Source of the DNA: Alistipes sp.
GTDB taxonomy: Bacteria; Bacteroidota; Bacteroidia; Bacteroidales; Rikenellaceae
Assembly (NCBI GenBank): GCA_017555105.1
Contig: JAFZHB010000016.1
Span: 32,590 to 96,589, forward strand
DNA length: 64,000 nucleotides
Direction: 5' to 3'
In this document: in pieces, positions 9,482-18,713 of the stretch
How positions within the stretch are numbered: position 1 is the stretch's first letter
Layout of the letters: every line of letters begins with the position of its first letter
The notes under the pieces: generated by a model
The model's input: only the letters and a program-made list of their open reading frames with translations
Told to the model about the DNA's origin: nothing
Database searches by the model: none
Position numbers and translations under genes: made by a program

Positions 9482-10618
9482 TTACTCGCGTACACCAAAC
9501 TGGTAGATGCACTTGCTCGTGTAACGCTCGCCCGGGCGCAGCACAGCGCTCGGCCACTCGGGCTTATTCGGCGTGTCGGGATACTTCTGCGTCTCGAGGC
9601 AGATAGCCACACGCTGACCGTAAGCGATATCGTGCTTACCCACGGCCGTACCATCGAGGAAGTTACCCGTGTAGACCTGGATACCCGGCTCGTCGGTGTA
9701 GACCGTCAGCTCGATGCCGCTTGCAGGCGAGTAGAGCACCACTGCCGGCTGCGAGAGGTCACCTGCCGTGTTCAGCACCCAGTTGTGGTCGTAACCATTA
9801 CCGTTCTTCAGCTGCTCATAGTCGAAGTTCGTGATCTCAGCGCCAATCGCCTTCGGCTGGCGGAAATCCATCGGCGTACCGGCCACGGGGAGGATCTCAC
9901 CCGTGGTCATGTAGGTATCGTCTACGGGCGTAAAGTGGTCGGCATTGATCATCAGCTCATCCTCCAGGATCGTCTGCGTCGGATCGCCGGCGAGGTTGAA
10001 GTAGGAGTGGTTCGTCATGTTGATGATCGTCGGGCGGTCGCTCGTAGCCTCGTAGGCGATGTCGAGCGCATTCTCGTCGGTGAGCGTGTAGGTCACCTTC
10101 GCCTCGACAGCACCCGGGAACTGCGAATCGCCATCGGGCGAGTGCATCACGAGCGTCAGGCTCTGCTCCGTGGCCTCGGCCACCTCGTAGAGCTTATACT
10201 GCCAACCCTCCGGGCCGCCGTGGAGGCAGTGGCCGAAGTTGTTCTGCGGAAGCTGGTACTCCACGCCGTCGAGCGTGAACTTACCCTGTGCAATGCGGTT
10301 TGCATAGCGGCCAATCGCAGCACCGAAGTCCGAGGGGACATGCTGATAGTCGTTGATATTGTCGAAACCGAGCACCACATCGCGCATAACGCCCTCACGA
10401 TCGGGCACCAGGATCGAGACCACGCGACCACCAAAGGGGGTGATGCAGACCTCCATGCCCGAGGCATTGGTCAGCGTGTAGAGGTCCGTCGTCTGACCCT
10501 CGATCGTCGTCTGAAAATCGGAGGCCTTCAGTCCCGAACGGGTCGGCTGCTCGGCCGAAGAGCAGGCTGCACAGAGTGCCGCCACGCCCAAGATCATAGC
10601 AAAAAATGTACGCTTCAT
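9482..10618 (-). CDS. Aldose 1-epimerase (mutarotase), exported lipoprotein
   Basis: Interconverts alpha and beta anomers of an aldose; in this operon it would prepare arabinose or galactose for uptake or isomerisation. A lipoprotein signal covers residues 1-19 (lipobox ALCAAC), so the protein acts outside the cytoplasm. The GalM fold is shown by YANRIAQGKF near residue 105, HCLHGGPEGW with a conserved His near 130, TNHSYFNLAG near 203 holding the catalytic His, and the Glu region EPGIQVYTGNFLDG near 320. It is the first gene of the operon, directly behind promoter and palindrome. The length of 378 is slightly above GalM because of the signal peptide. Confidence 0.9.
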   Translation of the reverse strand: MKRTFFAMILGVAALCAACSSAEQPTRSGLKASDFQTTIEGQTTDLYTLTNASGMEVCITPFGGRVVSILVPDREGVMRDVVLGFDNINDYQHVPSDFGAAIGRYANRIAQGKFTLDGVEYQLPQNNFGHCLHGGPEGWQYKLYEVAEATEQSLTLVMHSPDGDSQFPGAVEAKVTYTLTDENALDIAYEATSDRPTIINMTNHSYFNLAGDPTQTILEDELMINADHFTPVDDTYMTTGEILPVAGTPMDFRQPKAIGAEITNFDYEQLKNGNGYDHNWVLNTAGDLSQPAVVLYSPASGIELTVYTDEPGIQVYTGNFLDGTAVGKHDIAYGQRVAICLETQKYPDTPNKPEWPSAVLRPGERYTSKCIYQFGVRE

Positions 10619-10648
10619 CGTATTTAGGTTTTAAGTTTTTACGCATTT

Positions 10649-10664
10649 ATGCCCATAACGGCAT
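10649..10664. promoter_or_regulatory. Inverted repeat in the arabinose operon leader, possible operator
   Basis: ATGCC-cataac-GGCAT lies just downstream of the expected transcription start of the minus-strand operon. A repressor bound there would block the RNA polymerase. No regulator gene is in the window, so the operator role is an inference from position. Confidence 0.4.
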
Positions 10665-10673
10665 ATATTCTGT

Positions 10674-10705
10674 CAAATATACGCAATTTTGAAAAAACAG
10701 CCAAA
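10674..10705 (-). promoter_or_regulatory. Promoter of the arabinose operon
   Basis: On the minus strand TTTG (10702-10705) and TATATTTG (10674-10681) are 20 bases apart, an excellent Bacteroidetes promoter. Its -7 box ends 55 bases before the epimerase start codon. Confidence 0.82.
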
Positions 10706-10808
10706 TTTTTTCGGGGATATATCGTACATTTCCGCGGTGGGGCGAAGAAAAAAATCGACCCGCACGCCGTAAAATCGCAAAACAGAGGCGAGCAAAAGAA
10801 AAAAATCG

Positions 10809-10816
10809 TATCTTTG
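10809..10816 (+). promoter_or_regulatory. -7 box of the GNAT-hydrolase promoter
   Basis: TATCTTTG ends 19 bases before the acetyltransferase ATG. No clear -33 TTTG is seen at the right distance. Confidence 0.55.
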
Positions 10817-10835
10817 GGTTACCAAACAACGCTTT

Positions 10836-11273
10836 ATGACGCAACCTACTCTTACCGAAGCGACCCACTACAGCGAGGCGTTGCGCCTACAACTACAGGC
10901 GCTGCTCGACCAGCTCACCCCCGTCCACTGCCCCCTCACCGAAGCGGGGCTGCGACGACTACTCAACGACCCTTCGAGCCACCTCTACCTTCTACAGGAG
11001 GGCGATCAGGTGGTCGGCACGCTTACGCTCGGCATCTACCACTCGCCCACGGGGAGCAAAGCGTGGATCGAGGATGTGGTGGTCGATGACTCACGCCGCG
11101 GTTTGGGCTACGGCAAAGCGCTCGTTGCACACGCCATCGAGGAGGCCAAACAGCTCGGCGTGCAGCAACTCATGCTCACCTCTAACCCCCTGCGCGTAGC
11201 CGCCAACAAGCTCTACCAATCGATGGGTTTCGAGCCCAAAGAGACCAACTGCTACCGCATGGTATTTCCTTAA
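10836..11273 (+). CDS. GNAT-family N-acetyltransferase
   Basis: A cytoplasmic acetyltransferase that moves the acetyl group of acetyl-CoA to an unknown amine. The motif A pyrophosphate loop is RRGLGYGKAL at residues 89-98 (R/QxxGxG/A), preceded by the beta-strand AWIEDVVVDDS, and NKLYQSMGFEPKE near 125-137 is the usual C-terminal motif. At 145 residues it is a single bare GNAT domain. The next gene starts 19 bases later on the same strand. The substrate cannot be read from the sequence. Confidence 0.85.
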   Translation: MTQPTLTEATHYSEALRLQLQALLDQLTPVHCPLTEAGLRRLLNDPSSHLYLLQEGDQVVGTLTLGIYHSPTGSKAWIEDVVVDDSRRGLGYGKALVAHAIEEAKQLGVQQLMLTSNPLRVAANKLYQSMGFEPKETNCYRMVFP

Positions 11274-11292
11274 AACATCAAGTTCGAAAATA

Positions 11293-12186
11293 ATGAAGGT
11301 AGTCCGTATTATCTCGCTGATAATAACACTTCTAATTGCGCTACCCTCCGAGGCAAAACCCCGCGAGAAGGGGTGGGTTACGCTACCCAATGCCGCGCTC
11401 TACTACGAGACCTATGGCGAGGGCGAACCGCTCATCTTCGTACACGGGCACTCGCTCGATCGGCGCATGTGGAGGGAGCAGGTCAAACACTTCGCCAACG
11501 ACTATCGCGTGATCTGCTACGACGCCCGTGGCTACGGTCGTTCGTCGAAGCAACGCGAGGAGCAACTCTTCACCCACGCCGACGATCTGCTGGCGCTGAT
11601 GAATGCCCTGCAGATCGAGCGAGCACACCTCGTCGGGCTCTCGATGGGCGGGTTTATTGTCGGCGACCTGGTGGCGCTTGCCCCCGAACGCCTACTCTCG
11701 GCTACGATGGCCGAGGGAGTCATCCGCTCCACACCGAGCATCCACGAGCCGATGACAGCCGAGGAGATCACCCGCAAGCAGGCCTCGATTGATGCGGTTT
11801 TAGCCAAGGGCATACGCGCCTACAAGCGGGAATGGATCGCCTCACTCCTGCGCGGAGGAAGCCGCGCGAAGGAGATTCGCCGACCACTGCGACGCATCAT
11901 CATGGATTGGGATGGCTGGCAGGCGACCCACCACGAGGTGCACTGCTACTACGCCCGCGAAGCAACGGCCATCCTGAAGGAGAAGCGCCCGACCCTGCCC
12001 TGTCTCTACATTCGGGCACAACGCCCCAACGAAGCGCCCCGCACCGCCCCCTCGATGATCCAGCACACCCCCAACGGCCGTTTTGTCCTTATCGAGGATA
12101 GTGGTCACATGGTCAACATGGAGCAGCCCGAACGCTTCAACGAGGTGGTGGAGGAGTTCTTGAAAGGCCTAAAAGACCACCCTTAA
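11293..12186 (+). CDS. Exported alpha/beta-hydrolase
   Basis: A serine hydrolase of unknown substrate (ester, lactone or similar). A cleavable signal peptide covers residues 1-21 (ends LPSEA), so it probably acts in the periplasm. The fold shows the oxyanion stretch FVHGHSLDRRMW near 48-59, the nucleophile elbow GLSMGG near 114-119, and the catalytic His in DSGHMVNMEQP near 270. A possible imperfect terminator lies at 12275-12317. It follows the GNAT gene closely and may share its promoter. Confidence 0.82.
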   Translation: MKVVRIISLIITLLIALPSEAKPREKGWVTLPNAALYYETYGEGEPLIFVHGHSLDRRMWREQVKHFANDYRVICYDARGYGRSSKQREEQLFTHADDLLALMNALQIERAHLVGLSMGGFIVGDLVALAPERLLSATMAEGVIRSTPSIHEPMTAEEITRKQASIDAVLAKGIRAYKREWIASLLRGGSRAKEIRRPLRRIIMDWDGWQATHHEVHCYYAREATAILKEKRPTLPCLYIRAQRPNEAPRTAPSMIQHTPNGRFVLIEDSGHMVNMEQPERFNEVVEEFLKGLKDHP

Positions 12187-12322
12187 TGGCTCTTAATCGC
12201 CTTTAATCGCCCTTAACAAGTTATATCACCAAATGGCTGTGTATCAACTGAATAGTTATTGACCAGCGAAGGAAAACAGAGATTAGCAGAAACGGCTTCG
12301 ACTAACCGCTGTTTTTATGGTC

Positions 12323-12358
12323 AAAAAAAAGGCTGCGAACCGGGTGGTTCGCAGCCTT
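12323..12358 (-). terminator. Terminator of the PFOR gene
   Basis: On the minus strand an 11-bp stem (12331-12341 with 12346-12356) with a 4-base loop is followed by eight T, 20 bases after the stop codon. Confidence 0.9.
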
Positions 12359-12377
12359 CGTGTTATCTCAAAGCGGA

Positions 12378-15300
12378 TTAGAACTCCATCTTCGAGCGGC
12401 GTACATAGCTGTTGTAGCGCCACTTTGCATTCTCCTCGGCAGCGTCGAAGAGCTCCTGTGCCTCGGTCGGGAAGGCCTTCTTAAGCGAGGTGTAACGAAC
12501 CTCTCGCATCAGGAAGTCCTGGAACTTCGACCAATCGGGCTCCTTCGAGTCGAGCACGAACGGATTCTTGCCCTGTGCCTCCAGATCCGGGTTGTAGTGG
12601 TAGAGGTGCCAGTAACCGCAAGCTACGGCGTCCTTACCGATCTGCTGCGTGCGCGTCATACCGCCCTTGATACCGTGGTTGATACACGGAGCGTATGCGA
12701 TCACGAGCGACGGACCCTGGTATGCCTCAGCCTCCTTCAGTACATTGAAGAGCTGCTGCTGCGATGCACCAATCGAAACCTGTGCTACATATACATAACC
12801 GTAGGTCATGGCCATAGCGCCGAGGTCCTTCTTGCGGATGCGCTTACCGCTCGAAGCGAACTTCGCAACGGCACCAATCGGCGTCGACTTCGACGACTGA
12901 CCACCCGTATTCGAGTAAACCTCCGTATCGACAACCAGGATGTTCACATCCATACCCGATGCCAGCACATGGTCTACACCACCGTAGCCGATATCGTAGC
13001 CCCAGCCGTCACCACCGATGATCCACTGCGACTTCTTCACCAGCCAATCCTTCATCTCGAGGATCTTCTTGCAGGTATCGCAACCGCAAGCCTCCAGCAT
13101 CGGGATCAGACGAGCCGAAACCTCGCCCGACTTCGTCGACGAGTAGCGAGCCTCGATCCACTCCTTCATCACGCCCTTGAGCTCCTCGGTGCAGCACTCG
13201 CAGTTAGCGATTGCCTCCTCCATGTAGCCCTGAACGCGGTCGCGGAGCTTCTCGATACCAACATGCATACCCAGACCGAACTCGGCGTTATCCTCGAAGA
13301 GCGAGTTAGCCCAAGCCGGACCCTGACCCTTAGCATTCGTGCAGTAGGGCGTCGAGGGAGCCGAACCCGAGTAGATCGAGGTACAACCCGTAGCGTTGGC
13401 AACCATCATCTTGTCGCCGAAGAGCTGCGTGATAGCCTTGATGTAGGGGGTCTCACCGCAACCGGCGCAAGCACCCGAGAACTCGAAGAGCGGCTGAGCG
13501 AACTGCAGGTTCTTCACCGTCTTGGTCTTATCAACAACCTCCTTATAGCCGACCGTCTTGATCACATTCTCCCAGTTCTGAGCCTCCTTCATCTGCGAAT
13601 CGAGCGGCTTCATCACCAGAGCCTTCGTCTTGGCGGGACAAGCATCAACGCAGTTGTTGCAACCCGTACAGTCGAGCGGCGAAACCTGCATGCGGAACTT
13701 GTAGGCCTTCGTCTCGCCCAAGCCCTGCTTCCACTCCAGACCCGTAGCGGCAGCCTCCTCCTCCGTAGCGAGGAACGGACGGATAGCAGCGTGGGGGCAG
13801 ACATAAGCACACTGGTTACACTGGATACAGTTGTCCATTACCCACTCGGGAACATTCACGGCGATACCGCGCTTCTCCCAAGCAGCCGTACCGTTGTCCC
13901 AGGTACCGTCCTCACGACCTGCAAAGGCCGATACGGGCAGGTTGTCACCCTTCAGGGCGTTGATCGGGTCAACGATCTTCTGAACGAACTCCGGACGAGC
14001 GCTGTCAACAACAGCAGCAGCCTCCTTCACCTCGATCTTAGCCCACTCGGCGGGAACCTCTACCTTCTCAACAGCCGAACCACCGGCGTCAACAGCCGCA
14101 TAGTTCATGTTCACGATATCCTCACCCTTCTTGCCGTACGACTTCAGGATGGCGTGCTTCATCTCCTCAACAGCCTTGTCGAACGGAATCACATTGGCAA
14201 TCTTGAAGAAGGCCGACTGCATGATCGTGTTCGTGCGCGAACCCAGACCCAGCTCGGCAGCGATCTTCGTAGCGTTGATGATGTAGAAGTTGATCTCGTT
14301 CTTAGCCAGATACACCTTCATGTGGTCGGGCAGCGTGCGGCAGGTCGTCTCGGCGTCGTGCGTCGAGTTCAAGAGGAACGAACCGCCCTTCTTCAGACCC
14401 TTCAGTACATCGTACTTATCTACATACGACGGCACATGGCAAGCCACGAAGTCGGGCGTCGTAACCAAGTAGGGCGAAGTGATCGGGTTGTCACCAAAGC
14501 GCAAGTGCGACGAGGTGTAACCACCCGACTTCTTCGAGTCGTACGAGAAGTAAGCCTGGCAATATTTGTTGGTCGAACCACCAATGATCTTAATCGAGTT
14601 CTTGTTAGCACCTACCGTACCGTCGGCACCCAGACCGAAGAACAGACCCTCAAAGGTACCCGGCTTGGCCATCGAGATCTCCTCACCTACGGGCAGCGAG
14701 AGGTTCGTTACATCGTCTACGATACCCACCGTGAAGTGGTTCTTAGGCTCTGCAGCTGCAAGGTTCTCGAACACAGCCAGCATCTGTGCCGGCGTCGTAT
14801 CCTTCGACGAGAGACCGTAGCGACCACCGATGATCATCGGCTGAATCTCCTTGCCGTAGAACATCGACTTCACATCCAGGTAGAGCGGCTCGCCCTCAGC
14901 ACCCGGCTCCTTCGTGCGGTCGAGCACGCAGACCTTCTTAACGGTCTTGGGCACAGCAGCGAAGAAGTACTTCTCCGAGAAGGGACGATAGAGGTGTACG
15001 GTGATCAAACCGACCTTCTTGCCCTGCTTCATCAGGTAGTCGATCGTCTCCTTGAGCGTCTCGGTTACCGAGCCCATGGCTACAACAACCTCCTCAGCCT
15101 CGGGATCACCATAGTATACAAACGGAGCGTAGTTGCGACCCGTGATCTTCGAGATCTCGGCCATCGTCTCAGCTACCATGTCGGGCACTGCATCGTAGAA
15201 CTTGTTGCAAGCCTCGCGTGCCTGGAAGTAGATATCGGGGTTCTGAGCCGTACCACGCGTTACGGGGTGCTCGGGGTTGAGCGCCGCAGCGCGGAACTTC

Positions 15301-15905
15301 TTCAGAGCCTCACGATCCATGAGCGCCGTCAGCGAAGCCTCATCAATCAGCTCCACCTTCTGGATCTCGTGCGAGGTGCGGAAACCGTCGAAGAAGTGCA
15401 GGAACGGAACGCGAGCCTTGAGGGCTACCAGGTGAGCCACACCGGCCAGGTCCATTACCTCCTGAACCGACGAGGTTGCCAAGAAGGCAAAGCCCGTCTG
15501 GCGAGCAGCCATCACATCCTGATGGTCACCAAAGATCGACAGTGCGTGCGAAGCGAGGGCACGAGCCGAAACATGGAATACGCCCGGGAGCAACTCACCG
15601 GCGATCTTGTACATGTTCGGGATCATGAGCAACAGACCCTGCGACGCCGTGAAGGTCGAGGTCAGCGCACCCGACTGCAACGAGCCGTGTACAGCGCCGG
15701 CAGCACCAGCCTCCGACTGCATCTCAACGACCTTGACCGTCTCGCCAAAGATGTTCTTGCGACCCTGCGCAGCCCACTCGTCGACATACTCGGCCATGGT
15801 CGAAGACGGCGTAATGGGATAGATAGCAGCTACCTCCGAGAACATGTAAGCCACATGCGCCGCAGCATAGTTACCATCACAAGTGATAAATTTCTTTTCT
15901 GCCAT
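12378..15905 (-). CDS. nifJ: Pyruvate:ferredoxin (flavodoxin) oxidoreductase
   Basis: A single-chain enzyme that splits pyruvate with CoA to acetyl-CoA and CO2 and reduces ferredoxin; central to anaerobic energy metabolism. The N-terminal domain has YPITPSSTMAEYVD near residue 28. Two [4Fe-4S] motifs of the CxxCxxCxxxCP type occur near residues 695 (CIQCNQCAYVCP) and 750 (CTGCNNCVDACP). The TPP domain has CAGCGETPYIK near 823 and the GGDGWGYDIGYGG stretch near 970. The open frame continues 19 codons upstream, but the start at 15905 (MAEKKF) matches the usual N-terminus and gives 1175 residues, the normal length. The gene stands alone between its own promoter and terminator. Confidence 0.96.
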   Translation of the reverse strand: MAEKKFITCDGNYAAAHVAYMFSEVAAIYPITPSSTMAEYVDEWAAQGRKNIFGETVKVVEMQSEAGAAGAVHGSLQSGALTSTFTASQGLLLMIPNMYKIAGELLPGVFHVSARALASHALSIFGDHQDVMAARQTGFAFLATSSVQEVMDLAGVAHLVALKARVPFLHFFDGFRTSHEIQKVELIDEASLTALMDREALKKFRAAALNPEHPVTRGTAQNPDIYFQAREACNKFYDAVPDMVAETMAEISKITGRNYAPFVYYGDPEAEEVVVAMGSVTETLKETIDYLMKQGKKVGLITVHLYRPFSEKYFFAAVPKTVKKVCVLDRTKEPGAEGEPLYLDVKSMFYGKEIQPMIIGGRYGLSSKDTTPAQMLAVFENLAAAEPKNHFTVGIVDDVTNLSLPVGEEISMAKPGTFEGLFFGLGADGTVGANKNSIKIIGGSTNKYCQAYFSYDSKKSGGYTSSHLRFGDNPITSPYLVTTPDFVACHVPSYVDKYDVLKGLKKGGSFLLNSTHDAETTCRTLPDHMKVYLAKNEINFYIINATKIAAELGLGSRTNTIMQSAFFKIANVIPFDKAVEEMKHAILKSYGKKGEDIVNMNYAAVDAGGSAVEKVEVPAEWAKIEVKEAAAVVDSARPEFVQKIVDPINALKGDNLPVSAFAGREDGTWDNGTAAWEKRGIAVNVPEWVMDNCIQCNQCAYVCPHAAIRPFLATEEEAAATGLEWKQGLGETKAYKFRMQVSPLDCTGCNNCVDACPAKTKALVMKPLDSQMKEAQNWENVIKTVGYKEVVDKTKTVKNLQFAQPLFEFSGACAGCGETPYIKAITQLFGDKMMVANATGCTSIYSGSAPSTPYCTNAKGQGPAWANSLFEDNAEFGLGMHVGIEKLRDRVQGYMEEAIANCECCTEELKGVMKEWIEARYSSTKSGEVSARLIPMLEACGCDTCKKILEMKDWLVKKSQWIIGGDGWGYDIGYGGVDHVLASGMDVNILVVDTEVYSNTGGQSSKSTPIGAVAKFASSGKRIRKKDLGAMAMTYGYVYVAQVSIGASQQQLFNVLKEAEAYQGPSLVIAYAPCINHGIKGGMTRTQQIGKDAVACGYWHLYHYNPDLEAQGKNPFVLDSKEPDWSKFQDFLMREVRYTSLKKAFPTEAQELFDAAEENAKWRYNSYVRRSKMEF

Positions 15906-15975
15906 TGTGTTAAAGTTTAGAGATATTTGTGTGTTTGTTGATAGTTTTAGTCCTATTTGCACAATTTCAGTCTCA

Positions 15976-15983
15976 CAAAGTTA
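15976..15983 (-). promoter_or_regulatory. -7 box of the PFOR promoter
   Basis: TAACTTTG on the minus strand lies 70 bases before the start codon, with TTGC about 19 bases further upstream as a weak -33 element. Confidence 0.55.
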
Positions 15984-16160
15984 ATAAACAACTTTGAAAA
16001 AAGCAACCCCCGAAAAGAGTTTTTTTATGCAATTTTTACGCCACCGAGCCCCACAAACAGCAATCGGAGGCAGCCCCATACAGAACCACCCCCGAGCAGA
16101 TGAAACGATTTGCGTCTGTTTTAAAGCGTCGAAGCGAGCGCTTACCCCCAATCGTCGCGT

Positions 16161-16901
16161 TTAATTTTGAAAGATGGGTGCAACCTCCCGAATCCACCAG
16201 TCGGCCATCCGTTTGTGACCGGCCGGGGTGGGATGAATGCCGTCCCAAATCCAATATTCACCTGCCACCGGAAGCGCCATCAACTCCTCGAAAAGGCGAT
16301 CGAAGCGAACCAGCATCGCTCCATACTCCTCGGCCAGGCGCACAACAATCGCCGTCAAAGCGGCCACATCCTCTGCGCGGTGCGCATAGTTCGTCTGTTG
16401 CGCCATACGACCCGTTTGAGCAACAAAGGGGGTGCAGAGCACCAACCGAACCGATGGGAAGGCTGTTCGGGTGCGGTCGAGTAGGGCACGATAGGAGGCC
16501 TCCCAGGCAGCACCATCGATCCGCTCGCCCCGTTGCAGGGCACGGTCCACATCGTTCGTGCCGATCAAGATCGAAACGAGGTCGGGCTGCAGGGCTTCGA
16601 CATCCTGCTCCCAGCGGGCATGCAGCTCCTGGAGGGTGTAGCCGCTGATGCCGCGGTTGTAGCAGACGAGGCCGCGCGTAGGATATTCACTCTCGAAGTG
16701 TGCCGCCGTAAAGAGCATATAGCTATGGCCGTAGAGGTGGTTTAGATCGCGCTGATTGCGCTCCTCGGCCGCAGCCATAGATCCCCCACTGCGTCCCCAA
16801 CCACCATCGGTAATCGAGTCGCCGATGTAGACGATTCGGAAGCCCTGCGCAAAGCCACACAAGGGGCAGAGCAAGAGGAGAAAAAGCAAGAGACGCCGCA
16901 T
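16161..16901 (-). CDS. SGNH/GDSL-type esterase, secreted
   Basis: A hydrolase of the SGNH superfamily, probably removing acetyl or other acyl groups from a carbohydrate. A signal peptide (ends GFAQG) is followed by block I IGDSITDGGWG with the nucleophile Ser near residue 30. Block III GTNDVD supplies Asn, and block V DGIHPTPAGH holds the catalytic Asp and His near 225. A GTG start 12 bases upstream is possible, but the ATG at 16901 gives the better signal peptide. It lies 29 bases behind the alpha-L-fucosidase gene on the same strand. A joint job in deacylating and cutting a fucosylated glycan is inferred from that pairing. Confidence 0.83.
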   Translation of the reverse strand: MRRLLLFLLLLCPLCGFAQGFRIVYIGDSITDGGWGRSGGSMAAAEERNQRDLNHLYGHSYMLFTAAHFESEYPTRGLVCYNRGISGYTLQELHARWEQDVEALQPDLVSILIGTNDVDRALQRGERIDGAAWEASYRALLDRTRTAFPSVRLVLCTPFVAQTGRMAQQTNYAHRAEDVAALTAIVVRLAEEYGAMLVRFDRLFEELMALPVAGEYWIWDGIHPTPAGHKRMADWWIREVAPIFQN

Positions 16902-16930
16902 GATAGCATTCACTGATAATAGATCAACTG

Positions 16931-18361
16931 CTACTCCAAATCAAAGTGCACCACCTGTGCCGCATCCGACGGGAGGCGACCATTCTTGGGGATTGTCAGC
17001 TGCAATCCGTCGGCCTGCTGGGCGAAGGGGCAGTCGTAGTTCTTCTTGACCGAGAGGAGCGTAGCCTGCTTCACGCGCTGCGATCCGAGTGCAGCGGGCG
17101 TGACAGCCGACAACTGCACGGTCGTGCCCTGCCCCGGCCAATCGAGGAAGATGGCGTAGAGGGCATTCCCCTTGCGCGTATAGTGCACACGAAGTCCATC
17201 CACCTCCTCACCCGAGCAAACAAATGGGCGGGTGCCGTAGATCGCCTCGCCATAGGACCAGAGCCATACACCCACATTCTGCACCACATCCTGCTGGTTC
17301 TGCGGGATCGTGCCGTCTGCCTTCGGTGAGAGGTTCAACAGCAGGCGTCCGTTGTTAGAGACCACCCGCACGAGGTGTTGGATGATCTCCTGATGCGAGA
17401 GGAGCTCCATCCCCTTCACATAGCCCCACGAGCGGTGGTAGCCGTTGCTGATCGTCAGGTCCGAGAGCCACGGCTCGGGGTCGATCTCCGTCGGCGCGTG
17501 CATCTCGTGATCGAGCATGCAGACCGTGCGCGGCAACTCCTCGTATTTATAGGTCACGACCACCTGCTGATCGCGCTCCTCGGCACGGTTGAAGTAGTGC
17601 GCCAAGAACTCCCGCTTGAGCGAGTCGGGAATCTGATCCATCCAAGCGTCGAAATAGATGATGTCGGGGCTATACTGATCCACCACCTCACGCCCCTTGT
17701 TGAGCCACATCTCAAGCCACTCCTCGTGCTCCATCAGGCAGCCGTAGAGCTTTTCGTACTTGGGATTATTGGCCGCCCAGTGCTCCTTGACCTTCACATA
17801 GGTGTAGTTGTTCTCGTGGTGGAGCGAGAGAAAAAGTTTCATGCCACGCGCCTTGATCGCCTGCGAGAGCTCCCCCACCAGGTCACGCTTCGGGCCCATC
17901 TTGGCCGCACAGAAGGGGGTCTGCTTCGAGTCCCACATCGAGAATCCGTCGTGGTGCTCGGCCACCATACCAGCAAACTGCGCACCACTCTCCTTGAAGA
18001 GCGTAGCCCACGCCTCGGGATCGAATCGCTCGGCCTTGAACATCGGGATGAAGTCGTGGTAGCCGAACTCCTCGAGCGGACCCCACAGCTGCTCGTGACG
18101 ACGATGTCCGCCCATCAAGAAATCCGCCGAGGTGGAATCGCGGTGCATATAGTAATAGTACTGCTCGTTGCCGTAGGCGGGCACGGAGTAGACGCCCCAA
18201 TGGACATAGATGCCGAACTTCGCATCACGCATCCAATCGGGCACCGCTTCGTGTTTTTCGAGCGATGACCAATCGGCCGTGTACGAGCCTTCGGCCGTGG
18301 ATGATGGGGCGCAGGCCGCAAAGAACACCAGCGCACCCAGCAAGGTAAAGAGGTTTTTCAT
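16931..18361 (-). CDS. Alpha-L-fucosidase, GH29, lipoprotein
   Basis: Removes terminal alpha-L-fucose from glycans by a retaining mechanism. A lipobox (FFAAC) at residues 13-17 places it in the periplasm or on the surface. GH29 signs are DWMRDAKFGIYVHWGVYSVP near 40-59, EHHDGFSMWDSK near 135, and PDIIYFDAWMDQ near 239, where the Asp after YF is the expected nucleophile. A small C-terminal beta domain follows after about residue 390. At 476 residues it fits a GH29 enzyme without extra binding modules. The gene has its own promoter and is followed by the SGNH esterase gene. Confidence 0.92.
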   Translation of the reverse strand: MKNLFTLLGALVFFAACAPSSTAEGSYTADWSSLEKHEAVPDWMRDAKFGIYVHWGVYSVPAYGNEQYYYYMHRDSTSADFLMGGHRRHEQLWGPLEEFGYHDFIPMFKAERFDPEAWATLFKESGAQFAGMVAEHHDGFSMWDSKQTPFCAAKMGPKRDLVGELSQAIKARGMKLFLSLHHENNYTYVKVKEHWAANNPKYEKLYGCLMEHEEWLEMWLNKGREVVDQYSPDIIYFDAWMDQIPDSLKREFLAHYFNRAEERDQQVVVTYKYEELPRTVCMLDHEMHAPTEIDPEPWLSDLTISNGYHRSWGYVKGMELLSHQEIIQHLVRVVSNNGRLLLNLSPKADGTIPQNQQDVVQNVGVWLWSYGEAIYGTRPFVCSGEEVDGLRVHYTRKGNALYAIFLDWPGQGTTVQLSAVTPAALGSQRVKQATLLSVKKNYDCPFAQQADGLQLTIPKNGRLPSDAAQVVHFDLE

Positions 18362-18387
18362 AGTAGCGAAAGGGTTGTTTTAAAAGA

Positions 18388-18417
18388 CAAATATACATAT
18401 TTCTTGATGATTTCAAA
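18388..18417 (-). promoter_or_regulatory. Promoter of the fucosidase-esterase pair
   Basis: On the minus strand TTTG (18414-18417) and TATATTTG (18388-18395) are 18 bases apart, and the -7 box ends 27 bases before the start codon. Confidence 0.75.
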
Positions 18418-18536
18418 CAGCCGCTCGGAAAATTTGCACCCACTCCATCTTCCGCCACCGCACGCGGCAGCTACAGAAAACGAGCCGCTGAGGGCGATGA
18501 ATCTTCAGAGCAAAAACGAGAAATTCTTCCCAAAAA

Positions 18537-18567
18537 TTTGGTTTATGTGATTTTTTGCCTACCTTTG
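18537..18567 (+). promoter_or_regulatory. Promoter of tRNA-Lys
   Basis: TTTG at 18537-18540 and TACCTTTG at 18560-18567 with a 19-base spacer form a near-ideal Bacteroidetes promoter. Confidence 0.85.
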
Positions 18568-18594
18568 CACCACCAAAATAAGTTTGGTACCGGA

Positions 18595-18667
18595 GATCTC
18601 GTAGCTCAGCAGGTAGAGCACAACACTTTTAATGTTGGGGTCCTGGGTTCGAGCCCCAGCGGGATCA
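18595..18667 (+). tRNA. tRNA-Lys (anticodon TTT)
   Basis: Acceptor stem GATCTCG (18595-18601) pairs with CGGGATC (18660-18666), one T-G pair. The D arm is GCTC/GAGC. The anticodon arm is CAACA/TGTTG with loop CTTTTAA, so the anticodon is TTT. The T arm is CTGGG-TTCGAGC-CCCAG and the discriminator base is A at 18667. CCA is not encoded (CCT follows). The 3' end is repeated twice downstream, marking this tRNA as an integration site. Confidence 0.95.
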
Positions 18668-18681
18668 CCTATTTTTAAGCG

Positions 18682-18713
18682 ACAACCGAAGCAGTGCTTC
18701 GGTTGTTTTTTTG
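18682..18713 (+). terminator. Terminator of tRNA-Lys
   Basis: A perfect 11-bp stem (18682-18692 with 18696-18706), 3-base loop and a run of T. The same hairpin recurs at 22141-22169 behind the third tRNA 3' copy. Confidence 0.88.

Noticed and set aside
12275-12317. A firm terminator for the alpha/beta-hydrolase gene
   Set aside because: The stem has several mismatches and a long loop; it is only mentioned as possible.
12360-15920. Long open frame on the plus strand over the PFOR gene
   Set aside because: It is antisense to a gene with certain domains, and its residues are the Arg/Leu/His-rich shadow of GC-rich codons. The same holds for long antisense frames over the ara operon, the AsmA-like gene, the lipoprotein operon and the S9 peptidase.
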